Assembly (NCBI RefSeq): GCF_014803405.1 | Contig: NZ_JACYFG010000036.1 | Coordinates: forward strand, 124,001-188,000 | Length of the DNA: 64,000 nt | Source of the DNA: Pelagicoccus enzymogenes | Lineage (GTDB): Bacteria > Verrucomicrobiota > Verrucomicrobiia > Opitutales > Opitutaceae | Direction of reading: 5' to 3' | Shown: positions 9,159 to 17,019 of the stretch, piece after piece | Layout of the letters: every line of letters begins with the position of its first letter | How positions within the stretch are numbered: position 1 is the stretch's first letter | The notes under the pieces: generated by a model | The model's input: the letters and a program-made list of their open reading frames with translations, nothing else | Database searches by the model: none | What the model was told of the DNA's origin: nothing | Made by a program: the position numbers and the translations under genes

Positions 9159-9192
9159 ATGAAACAATTCTTGTTATATCATCGTTTTTCAT
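9159..9192. promoter_or_regulatory. Candidate operator half-sites upstream of the symporter
   Basis: ATGAAA at 9159-9164 and TTTCAT at 9187-9192 are inverted across a 22-bp A+T-rich spacer. They are about 70-100 bp upstream of the symporter start, in the only non-coding stretch between the LacI terminator and this operon. The same hexamers occur at 7765/7783 and 60288/60314. The shared motif is seen; its role as a LacI-type operator is inferred and weak. Confidence 0.3.
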
Positions 9193-9261
9193 GAAAATAG
9201 CCTTGATCTTTTCATCACTGAAAGGTTTCACATTTTCCATGAGCCGTGCGATGGCTGGCTC

Positions 9262-10824
9262 ATGGCACCCCAAACCCTAGCTTTCTTGAGTGTACTAGAC
9301 TATGCAGTTATTGGCATCTACATGCTGGCGATCGCTTTGATCGGACTAGCCGCTAGCTCGCGTCCCAAAACTGCCGCCGACTACTTCGTAGCCAACCGCT
9401 CCATGCCCGCATGGGCCGTCGCGATGACCTTGATGGCGACCATCATCGGAAGCGGCACCATCGTCGGACTCCCGGGGTCGACCTACCAAAAGGGCATGAT
9501 CCTGCTGCTCGGCAACTTGACCTTGCCGCTCGTGCTCATCGTCGTAGCCAAATTCATCGTCCCCTTCTACCGCAACGTCGTGGGGATGAGCGCCTACGAG
9601 TTCATCGGCAAGCGATTCGGATTGGGCGGCAAGTTCTACGCTTCCTTCGGATTTTTGGCCGATCGCACCTTCGACCTCGGCGTCACCCTCGTCACGACCG
9701 CGGTCGCCGTGCACGTGATGACGGGCTGGGACCTTTCGGACGTCATTCTCGGTATCGCCCTCTTCACCGTTCTCTATACCATGGTTGGCGGCATGGAAGC
9801 CGTGGTCTGGACCAGCGTCGCCCAAGGAGCCATCTTCATCGGCGCGGCCATCCTGATCACCTTCCGCCTGGTCTTCGCCTCGGAAGTCGGCGCCCCCGGA
9901 GCCGTCATCGCCAAAGCCTGGGAAGGGGGCCGATTCAGCCTCGGCGACTTCAGCCTCGACTGGAAATCCCTTACCGATCCCGCCGTCACCACCCAGTGGC
10001 TCTTCATACTTGCCTACACCATCAACTGGGGTCGTCGCTACGTTGCCGACCAGCACATGGTACAGCGTTACTTGATCGCCAAAACGGACCGGGAAGCCAG
10101 CCGCGGTGCGCTCTGGAACGCCCTACTCTGCGTCCCCGTTTGGACCGTCTTCATGTTCATCGGCGCCTGCCTTTGGGGCTACTACCAACTCAGCGGCGAG
10201 GCCGGTCCAGCCACAGCTGACGACGTGGTGCCACACTTCATCCTCGGGCACATGCCAGCCGGCATCGTCGGGCTCATCCTAGCTGCCATTCTGGCGGCCT
10301 CGATGTCCTCCATCAGCGCCGACCTCAACAGTATCTCCACCGTCGCCACCAACGACTACCTGCTCTACTGGAAGCCCAAGTTGAGCGAGAAAGCGCGCCT
10401 CATGAGCGGACGCTTTTTCGTGGCCCTCGCGGGAGCGTTCGCTGCCGGAACCGCCATGCTCCTCATCCCCGAGCAAGGCATGGCTTCCATCATGGAGCGA
10501 GCTGTCACCATCGCCGCAATCCTGTCCGGCGGCACCCTTGGCTTCTTCCTGCTCGGCTTCCTGACCCGCCGGGCCACTCGCCGTGGCTGCTACACCGGCA
10601 TCGCTGCCTGCCTCGTTTTCACCGCATGGGGAGTGCTCACTTCCGGCGGCGACGCCCGCATCCTGGATCTCGGCTACAACTTTAGCTGGCACCCGATCTA
10701 CTTCGGTATCGGTGGCCATTTCATCCTCTTCGGCGTTGGCTACCTGAGCAGCTTGGCTCTCGGCGGATACCGACCGGAAAACGTGGAGGAACTCACCTTT
10801 AGAAGGAAACAGAACCGTGCCTAA
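9262..10824 (+). CDS. Sodium/solute symporter (SSS family)
   Basis: A 520-residue multi-spanning membrane protein with about 13 helices. The N-terminus (DYAVIGIYMLAIALIGLAAS, then KTAADYFVANRSMPAWAVAMTLMATIIGSGTIVGLPG) is the SSS signature with the conserved Asp-Tyr-Phe and Gly-Ser/Thr sodium-site region. SSISADLNSISTVATNDY matches the second SSS consensus near residue 355. The substrate is probably a monosaccharide or sugar acid, given its position as first gene of an operon with a four-carbon-acid kinase, PdxA2 and an aldolase. It overlaps the following alcohol dehydrogenase by 8 bp. Confidence 0.92.
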   Translation: MAPQTLAFLSVLDYAVIGIYMLAIALIGLAASSRPKTAADYFVANRSMPAWAVAMTLMATIIGSGTIVGLPGSTYQKGMILLLGNLTLPLVLIVVAKFIVPFYRNVVGMSAYEFIGKRFGLGGKFYASFGFLADRTFDLGVTLVTTAVAVHVMTGWDLSDVILGIALFTVLYTMVGGMEAVVWTSVAQGAIFIGAAILITFRLVFASEVGAPGAVIAKAWEGGRFSLGDFSLDWKSLTDPAVTTQWLFILAYTINWGRRYVADQHMVQRYLIAKTDREASRGALWNALLCVPVWTVFMFIGACLWGYYQLSGEAGPATADDVVPHFILGHMPAGIVGLILAAILAASMSSISADLNSISTVATNDYLLYWKPKLSEKARLMSGRFFVALAGAFAAGTAMLLIPEQGMASIMERAVTIAAILSGGTLGFFLLGFLTRRATRRGCYTGIAACLVFTAWGVLTSGGDARILDLGYNFSWHPIYFGIGGHFILFGVGYLSSLALGGYRPENVEELTFRRKQNRA

Positions 10825-12001
10825 CTCACTCGAAGCGAACTGCCGCAGCAAACTGCGTCCCCTTACGCTGCTTCAACCCGCCAAAATCTCATTTGGCGCT
10901 GGAGCGAGCCTGCAGGCGGTCGATTTCCTGAAAGAGAGAAACATCGCCTCCGTGGCTCTCTTCGTATCCAGGTCCACCTGCAGCCTCGCCGCCGGACTTC
11001 TCGACGCGCTGCAAGCGGCCAAGATCGAAACCCACGTTTCGCAGGCCCAGCCAGCGGAGCCCACCTTGCAAGACGCCGAAAGCGCCCGAGCTTGGCTTCG
11101 TTCCACCGCCGCTCAGGCAGCCATCGGCTTCGGCGGAGGAAGCGTCATCGACATCGCGAAAATCGCCGCCGCCACCGTTCGCCAAGCAGCGTCCCTTTCG
11201 ACTTTCGTCGGCAACGGACTCCTGCCGTCCCGTCCCATTCCGCTGCTGGCCATTCCCACCACCTCGGGAGCAGGCAGCGAAGTTTCGCCGAACGCCATCT
11301 TCCTCGACGTAGAGGCGCAGCTGAAAAAAGGCATCATCAGCCCTTGGCTCGTGCCGGACGCCGCCTTTGTCGATCCGGAACTGACCTACTCGCTTCCCAG
11401 CGGGACTACGGCCAGCACCGCCCTAGACGCCCTCTCCCACTGCATCGAAGCCTACGCCAACCGCAACGCCCATCCCCTGGTAGACGTCTACGCCCTCAAA
11501 GGCGTCGAGTTCATCTTCCAAAACCTGAAAGCCGCCATCGAAGACGGCCGCAATACGGAAGCACGGTCAGCCCTCGCCCTCGGAAGCCTTTACGGGGGCC
11601 TCTGCCTAGGGCCTGTGAATACCGCAGCAATCCACGCGCTCTCCTATCCGCTGGGCAGCGAATTCCAGGTGCCGCATGGGCTGGCAAACGCCATGTTGAT
11701 GCCGCACGTCCTCAGTTTCAACGCGGTGACCGCCCCTCAACGCTACGCCGAAATCGCCCTCCATCTCGGTATCGCCAGCTCCACGGACGACGTTACCGAG
11801 CAAGCAAAGCGCTTTATCCAATCCCTCACCCAGCTCTGCGCCGACTGCTCTATCCCCAGCAGCTTGTCGGACTTCAGGGTCAGCCAAGACGACATTCCTC
11901 GGATGGCCGCCGCTGCCCTCACCATCCAACGACTCCTTGTCAACAATCTAAGAGACCTGACGCAAACGGACGCTGAAGCAATCTACCGAAACGCATTCTA
12001 A
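10817..12001 (+). CDS. Iron-containing (group III) alcohol dehydrogenase
   Basis: A 394-residue protein with a GTG start inside the symporter's last codons. GFGGGSVIDIAKIAA (residues about 108-122) is the NAD(P)-binding loop, and PTTSGAGSEVSPNA is the conserved group III motif. Metal ligands are visible in ALSHCIEAYANRNAHP and FQVPHGLANAMLMPHVL. The family interconverts aldehydes and alcohols, for example lactaldehyde reductase or 4-hydroxybutyrate dehydrogenase. The following aldolase gene starts on the last base of its stop (TAATG), so the two are tightly coupled. A role in reducing the aldehyde released by the aldolase is plausible but inferred. Confidence 0.9.
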   Translation: MPNSLEANCRSKLRPLTLLQPAKISFGAGASLQAVDFLKERNIASVALFVSRSTCSLAAGLLDALQAAKIETHVSQAQPAEPTLQDAESARAWLRSTAAQAAIGFGGGSVIDIAKIAAATVRQAASLSTFVGNGLLPSRPIPLLAIPTTSGAGSEVSPNAIFLDVEAQLKKGIISPWLVPDAAFVDPELTYSLPSGTTASTALDALSHCIEAYANRNAHPLVDVYALKGVEFIFQNLKAAIEDGRNTEARSALALGSLYGGLCLGPVNTAAIHALSYPLGSEFQVPHGLANAMLMPHVLSFNAVTAPQRYAEIALHLGIASSTDDVTEQAKRFIQSLTQLCADCSIPSSLSDFRVSQDDIPRMAAAALTIQRLLVNNLRDLTQTDAEAIYRNAF

Positions 12002-12930
12002 TGAGCCAGCCAAACAAACACAGAGGCACGATCGTTCCCATGGTCACGCCGTTCACCAAGGAACTAAGCCTGGACGAGACAGCCGCCGAGCGAATGGTCG
12101 ACCGCCTCGCCTCCCACGGCATCGGAGCGTTCGTCATGGGCACCACCGGAGAAGCCGCTTCGATCCCGTCCTCCCTGCGTAACCGCTTCGTGGAAATCGC
12201 AGTCAAGGCTGCCGCAGGACGCGTTCCCGTGTATGCAGGGATTGGAGACAATTGCGTTTTGAATTCCATCGACGCCGCGAACGCTTACCTGACCATCGGC
12301 GTCGATGCCGTGGTTGCCCACTTGCCGAGCTACTACACCCTCACCGCTGGGGAAATGGTCCAGTACTTCCAGCTCTTGTCCGATCAAATCAACGGCGCGA
12401 TCGTACCTTACAACATCCCGCCCGCAACCCACATGTCCATTCCCATCGAAGTGGTTAAAACCATTTCCGACTGGGACAACGTAGTCGGCTTCAAGGACTC
12501 TGAAAACCTACCTGGACGCCTGGAGGCCATCGCCACCCTCGGGAATCGGGACGACTTCTCTATTTTCATGGGAGTCGCTCGCAACTCGCTCGAAGCCATG
12601 CGCCACGGGTACGACGGACTCGTACCCAGCTCCGGCAACCTCGCGCCCCACCTCTGGCAAACCTTCGAAAAGCAGGTCGAGGAAAACGATTGGGACGCTG
12701 CCCAGGAGACTCAGCAGCAAGCCAACGAGCTGGCCCAGATCTTCCAAAAGGACCGCACGCTCGGACAGTCCCTGGCAACTCTCAAAGCCTGCATGGCGGC
12801 TCTAGGACTTTGCCAGCACTACATGCTGCCTCCCCTAGAAACGCGGCCTTCCAGCGAAATCGAATCCTTCAAGCCACTGCTGGAAGCATTCGAGGAACTG
12901 CCCACCGGCAGCTCCAAAAAACAAGACTAG
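12001..12930 (+). CDS. DapA/NAL-family aldolase or dehydratase
   Basis: A 309-residue class I TIM-barrel lyase. GTTGE (residues 47-51), the proton-relay Tyr137 in VPYNIP, and the Schiff-base Lys165 in GFKDSE are all present. The arginine that binds the meso-carboxylate in true DapA is not obvious, so lysine biosynthesis is unlikely. The family also contains 2-keto-3-deoxy-sugar-acid aldolases and dehydratases. Sitting between an iron ADH and a four-carbon-acid kinase, it probably splits or dehydrates a sugar acid to pyruvate plus an aldehyde. The substrate is unknown. Confidence 0.9.
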   Translation: MSQPNKHRGTIVPMVTPFTKELSLDETAAERMVDRLASHGIGAFVMGTTGEAASIPSSLRNRFVEIAVKAAAGRVPVYAGIGDNCVLNSIDAANAYLTIGVDAVVAHLPSYYTLTAGEMVQYFQLLSDQINGAIVPYNIPPATHMSIPIEVVKTISDWDNVVGFKDSENLPGRLEAIATLGNRDDFSIFMGVARNSLEAMRHGYDGLVPSSGNLAPHLWQTFEKQVEENDWDAAQETQQQANELAQIFQKDRTLGQSLATLKACMAALGLCQHYMLPPLETRPSSEIESFKPLLEAFEELPTGSSKKQD

Positions 12931-12939
12931 CAGGACATC

Positions 12940-14106
12940 ATGATAGTTGTGGCAGACGATTTCACGGGCGCTGCCGAAATCGCGGCCGCATCCTTCCAAC
13001 ATGGATTCAGCAGCGCCGTGCTCCGGACTCCGATCCCCGAGTACACCATCGTGCGCCATACGGTTCTGGATACAGACTCCCGGCTCCTGCAAGCCGCCGA
13101 CGCCCAGTCCGCCATCGAGCGAACCTTGGATTTTATAGAAAAGCAGCCCCCGCAAAGATACTTCAAAAAGGTCGATTCCGTACTGAGAGGCAATGTCGCC
13201 ACCGAGCTCGCGACGCTCGCCAAAGCCCTCAACAAGCCCCGCGTCATCCTCCATCCCGCCAATCCATCCGCAGGACGCGCCATCAAGGACCGAACCTACC
13301 TCGTCAACGGCACGCCCCTATCCAAAACCGAATTCGCCAAAGACCCGACGCATCCCGCCACGAGCGACGACCCCTTGCAGCTCATCGGGATCGTATCTGA
13401 TTTTCCCCTACACTACTGCACACTCGCAGACGAACTTCCCGCAGCGGGCATCGTTGTTTGCGAATCTGCCTCAGCCTCCGACGTCAAAGCTTGGAGCCGC
13501 AAGCTAGAAGCAACCGACCTTCCCGCGGGCGGCCGAGACTTCTACGAGTGCATTATCGAGGACGAGAAGCCAAAAGTCTCAAATATCGCCCACAATCCAA
13601 TTCGAGCGAAGCAAGCAAGCCTGCTCATCCACGGCACAGTCTCCCACCAGAGGGAGGCATTCCACCACGCAGTCAAGGGACGCAAGCTCACGCGGCTCCA
13701 ACTCTCCCCCGAGCGCAACGACGCTACAGCTTTAAAAAAGACCATCGAAGCGCTTTCCGAGGCACTACGAAACGAAGGCCTCGCCACCGTCGAATTCGAG
13801 CGCCTCGCGCGCCCGCCGGCCAACGCATCTCTGGAAATAGAAAGGGCCCTTGCGGAGATTCTCAAAAAACTGAAGTCGCGGCGCCCCCACTTCTCCAACC
13901 GGCTCCATCTCATCGTCGAAGGAGGAGCGACAGCGGCTCTCGTGCTGCAACAACTCGATATCAACGAGCTGCAAGTCGAACATGTATGGGCCGGAGGAGT
14001 CGTCTCCCTCTCTACGCCCAGCTTCGAAAAACTGACCATCACGAGCAAACCGGGCAGCTACCCTTGGCCCGCCGCGCTCGTACAAAAGCTATCCCTCGAA
14101 AACTGA
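12940..14106 (+). CDS. Four-carbon acid sugar kinase (DUF1537 family, DtnK-like)
   Basis: A 388-residue protein beginning MIVVADDFTGAAEIAAAS, the DUF1537 N-terminal motif. KKVDSVLRGNV (residues about 72-82) is the conserved substrate/Mg loop, and LIVEGGATAALVL and SKPGSYPWP belong to the C-terminal nucleotide-binding domain. Known members phosphorylate D-threonate, L-threonate or D-erythronate at O4. Its pairing with a PdxA2-type dehydrogenase 21 bp downstream matches the DtnK/PdxA2 arrangement, where 4-phospho-threonate is oxidised and decarboxylated to dihydroxyacetone phosphate. It is clearly distinct from the second DUF1537 kinase at 50670. Confidence 0.88.
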   Translation: MIVVADDFTGAAEIAAASFQHGFSSAVLRTPIPEYTIVRHTVLDTDSRLLQAADAQSAIERTLDFIEKQPPQRYFKKVDSVLRGNVATELATLAKALNKPRVILHPANPSAGRAIKDRTYLVNGTPLSKTEFAKDPTHPATSDDPLQLIGIVSDFPLHYCTLADELPAAGIVVCESASASDVKAWSRKLEATDLPAGGRDFYECIIEDEKPKVSNIAHNPIRAKQASLLIHGTVSHQREAFHHAVKGRKLTRLQLSPERNDATALKKTIEALSEALRNEGLATVEFERLARPPANASLEIERALAEILKKLKSRRPHFSNRLHLIVEGGATAALVLQQLDINELQVEHVWAGGVVSLSTPSFEKLTITSKPGSYPWPAALVQKLSLEN

Positions 14107-14127
14107 GGCCAAACACGCATCCATTTT

Positions 14128-15147
14128 ATGAATACCTTAGACAAGCCAATCCTCGCCATCACTATGGGTGACGCAGCGGGCACTGGAGCCGAAATCATTT
14201 CCAAAGCCTTCGTCGAAGAAAAACTTGCCGCGCGATGCCGTCCCCTTGTCATCGGCGACCTGCAAGTCATGCAGCAAGCCCTCGGCTTTACCGATTCCCC
14301 GCTTAAGCTACGCGGGGTCCAGTCGGTTTCGGAAGCCAAATTCGAGGAAGGAACTCTCGACGTGCTCGATCTCGACAACATCGACCTCACTAAGCTTCGT
14401 CTCGGCGCCGTAGACGCCATGTGCGGGCAAGCCGCCTACGAATACGTCAAGAAAGCCACCGAGCTCAACCTGAGCGGCGAAGTGGACGGCATCGTCACCA
14501 GCGCACTCAACAAGGAAGCGATGAACAAGGCGGGACACCATTACGACGGTCACACCGGACTGCTCGCCGAACTCTGCGAGCGCCCCGGCGCCACCATGAT
14601 GCTGGCAGCGGAAAAGTTACGCGTCAGCCACGTGTCCACCCACGTGCCTCTCGTCGAAGCCATCCGTCGCGTCCGCCCAGAACGCATCCTCAAGGTGATC
14701 GAACTCACCGACGAAGCGATCCGCCGGCTCGGAGTCGAGAAGCCGCACATCGCTGTCGCTGGCCTCAACCCGCACGCCGGCGAAAACGGCCTCTTCGGCG
14801 ACGAGGAAATCACCTACATCACGCCGGCCATCGAGGAAGCCAATCGACGCGGATTCCATGTGTCTGGCCCCTACCCGGGCGATACCGTTTTCTTCCGAGC
14901 CAACCAAGGGGAATTCGACGCCACAGTTGCCATGTTCCACGATCAAGGGCACGTTGCCGCCAAGATGCTCGGAATTTGGAAAGGCGTAAACGTCACCCTC
15001 GGGCTCCCCATCATCAGAACATCCGTCGAACACGGAACGAACTTCGACATGGCGGGCACAGGAAAGTCCGACCCGCGCAGCCTTATCGAGGCCGTCAAAC
15101 TCGCTTCCCAACTCGCCGCAAACCCCGTCACCAGCTCCCTCTCGTGA
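14128..15147 (+). CDS. pdxA2: 4-phospho-D-threonate 3-dehydrogenase-like PdxA2
   Basis: A 339-residue PdxA-family protein: LAITMGDAAGTGAEII at the N-terminus, and metal-binding histidines in HYDGHTGLLAEL, GLNPHAGENGLFG and AMFHDQGHVAAKML. PdxA2 proteins next to a DUF1537 kinase act in threonate or erythronate catabolism rather than vitamin B6 synthesis. The gene ends TCGTGA: the last four bases also contain the GTG start of the next gene, so translation is coupled. Assignment to catabolism comes from context; a housekeeping B6 role cannot be excluded from sequence alone. Confidence 0.88.
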   Translation: MNTLDKPILAITMGDAAGTGAEIISKAFVEEKLAARCRPLVIGDLQVMQQALGFTDSPLKLRGVQSVSEAKFEEGTLDVLDLDNIDLTKLRLGAVDAMCGQAAYEYVKKATELNLSGEVDGIVTSALNKEAMNKAGHHYDGHTGLLAELCERPGATMMLAAEKLRVSHVSTHVPLVEAIRRVRPERILKVIELTDEAIRRLGVEKPHIAVAGLNPHAGENGLFGDEEITYITPAIEEANRRGFHVSGPYPGDTVFFRANQGEFDATVAMFHDQGHVAAKMLGIWKGVNVTLGLPIIRTSVEHGTNFDMAGTGKSDPRSLIEAVKLASQLAANPVTSSLS

Positions 15148-16964
15148 GACATACACTTAGAATTTCCCTAACCGCACTTGCAGCGACGTCCCTGCTTAGC
15201 GCCACAGCTTGCGCTCAGGTCTACAGCACCGATCCGGAGCCACCCATCATCTACGATGGTGAAATCTCGGTCAGCACCAACGCCGACGGCGGCCTCCGCC
15301 CGGCCGTCGGGACACACAACATCCAAGTCTATCGCGCCAACCGTTCCGAGCCGGAGCACCTCGACGGACTTGACCATACCTACCTGCACGCTCCCATGCT
15401 CGCCTACTGGCGCGGCAAGTTCCATCTCGACTACCTCAGCGCTCCCGTAAACGAGCACGACAGCCCGACCCCCACCTCCTATACCAGCTCGGTCGACGGC
15501 ATCCATTGGGACGCGCCCACCACCCTATTCCCCGCATACGAGCTGCCCGACGGCTCTCGCCCCCTCACCCACCAACGTACCAGCTTCTTCATCGCGCCCA
15601 ACGACCGCTTGCTCGCCACGGCGTTCTACGGACTGTATCCACGACCTAACGACGGATCCGGCATTGGCCGCGCCGTACGTGAGGTAAAAGCCGACGGCAG
15701 CTTCGGTCCCCTCTATTTCCTTCGGTACAATTCGCAGGAAGGCTGGGATCCGGCCAACGCAGCAGCCTTCCCGTTCTACACCGAAAGCCCTGACAAAGGT
15801 TTTGTCGCCGCTTGCGAAGCCTTGCTCGCCGACAAGCTACAAACCGCCCAGTGGTGGGAAGAAGACCGCTCGGAGGACGGCTTCTACCGAGAAAAGGGAA
15901 AAGCCCTCTCCTACTACCACCTGCCCGACGGAAAGGTGGTCGGAATCTGGAAAAACGCCGTAACCATGACTACCGATGACGAAGGGGAATCATGGATACG
16001 TACTGGCTTCGCCAAAAACATTCCCATCAATTCTTCCAAATACTGGGCTGAAAAAACAAAAGACAGCAATTACGCCCTCGTATTCAATCCCACCACCCGA
16101 CTTCGCCACCCCTTGGCAATTGCTACCAGCGAAGACGGAAAAACGTACCGCAACCTGCTCTCGGTACACGGAGAGCTACCGGACCAGCGCTTCCCCGGTC
16201 TTTACAAAAACATGGGACCGCAATACGTGCGCGGCATCCTTGAAGGAAACGGAAACCCGCCCGGTGACGACCTCTGGCTCACCTACAGCGTCAACAAAGA
16301 GGACATCTGGGTAAGTCGCGTCCCCGTTCCCGTAAGCCATAGCACAGCAGGGAGTTTCTTCGACGACTTTGAAGATTCGTCCGAAAACGGTCTTCCTTCT
16401 TTCTGGAACGTCTACCGCCCTCTCTGGGCGCCAACCCAAATTGTGGATACGAATTCGAAGCAGGGGCGCGCCTTGCGTCTCAGCGACGAGGACCCTTGCG
16501 ACTACGCCAGCGTAACGCGCATTTTCGAAGAAGGCCGTTCCACCATGATCCGCTTCAAATTGCGACCTGAGCAAACGGACGGGCGTCTCGAAATCGACGT
16601 TGCCAATGCGGAAGGCCTACGCCCCGTGCAAATCGCTTTCACCGAAAACGGAACCGTCGAAGCCCGCCACGAAGGTATTTGGAAGCCAGCAGGCACCTAT
16701 GAAGCCGGCAAATGGATCGACATCGAAATCGACGTCAATCCGGACAACAACACCGAACGCTTCCAGTTCCGCATCAACGGCGAGGAAGTCCTCTACCGTA
16801 TCGCCTACTTTTCCGACCTCGCCCGCACCGCAGAACGCCTCACCTTCCGTACCGGCGAATACCGTCGCCGCGGCAGCGGTGGCCACGAAATCCCAGGCGC
16901 CGACTTGAAGGTCAAGAAATCCACCTTCCTCATCGACGACGTCTCCATCGAACCTCGCAAGTAG
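15144..16964 (+). CDS. Secreted sialidase-fold beta-propeller with C-terminal LamG-like domain
   Basis: The GTG start at 15144 overlaps the pdxA2 stop and gives 606 residues with a clean signal peptide (RHTLRISLTALAATSLLSATACAQ). An open frame continues upstream but is inside pdxA2 and is an antisense-free shadow. Residues about 70-400 form a propeller (SYTSSVDGIHWD, TTDDEGESWIRTGF, IATSEDGKTYRN, with Asp-box-like turns) ending in GNGNPPGDDLWLTYSVNKEDIWVSRVPVPV, a block shared by a conserved family often labelled exo-sialidase in plant-polysaccharide degraders. Residues about 415-600 (FFDDFEDSSENGLPSFWNVY, RFKLRPEQTDGRLEIDV) look like a LamG/DUF1080-type sandwich. The substrate is unknown. 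Its TAG stop is part of a REP element. Confidence 0.75.
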   Translation: MRHTLRISLTALAATSLLSATACAQVYSTDPEPPIIYDGEISVSTNADGGLRPAVGTHNIQVYRANRSEPEHLDGLDHTYLHAPMLAYWRGKFHLDYLSAPVNEHDSPTPTSYTSSVDGIHWDAPTTLFPAYELPDGSRPLTHQRTSFFIAPNDRLLATAFYGLYPRPNDGSGIGRAVREVKADGSFGPLYFLRYNSQEGWDPANAAAFPFYTESPDKGFVAACEALLADKLQTAQWWEEDRSEDGFYREKGKALSYYHLPDGKVVGIWKNAVTMTTDDEGESWIRTGFAKNIPINSSKYWAEKTKDSNYALVFNPTTRLRHPLAIATSEDGKTYRNLLSVHGELPDQRFPGLYKNMGPQYVRGILEGNGNPPGDDLWLTYSVNKEDIWVSRVPVPVSHSTAGSFFDDFEDSSENGLPSFWNVYRPLWAPTQIVDTNSKQGRALRLSDEDPCDYASVTRIFEEGRSTMIRFKLRPEQTDGRLEIDVANAEGLRPVQIAFTENGTVEARHEGIWKPAGTYEAGKWIDIEIDVNPDNNTERFQFRINGEEVLYRIAYFSDLARTAERLTFRTGEYRRRGSGGHEIPGADLKVKKSTFLIDDVSIEPRK

Positions 16965-16982
16965 GAGCGACTTTGGTCGCGA
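16961..16982 (+). repeat. REP-like palindrome overlapping a stop codon
   Basis: The sequence GTAGGAGCGACTTTGGTCGC with flank contains the stem GCGAC / GTCGC and the GTAGGAG head shared with elements at 31102, 34019, 36798, 52060 and 56172. The TAG in its head is the stop codon of the preceding propeller gene. Confidence 0.75.
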
Positions 16983-17019
16983 AACGAAATCCAAGGGCTC
17001 TCTGTGCCCGCACATAGAC

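Noticed and set aside
14421-15143. Long plus-strand frame upstream of the sialidase-fold protein, in fusion with it
   Set aside because: The upstream part is Arg/His-rich, overlaps pdxA2 in another frame and resembles no protein; a GTG with a clean signal peptide exists at 15144.
14128-15147. Vitamin B6 biosynthesis PdxA
   Set aside because: Possible by family, but coupling with a DUF1537 kinase favours catabolic PdxA2.
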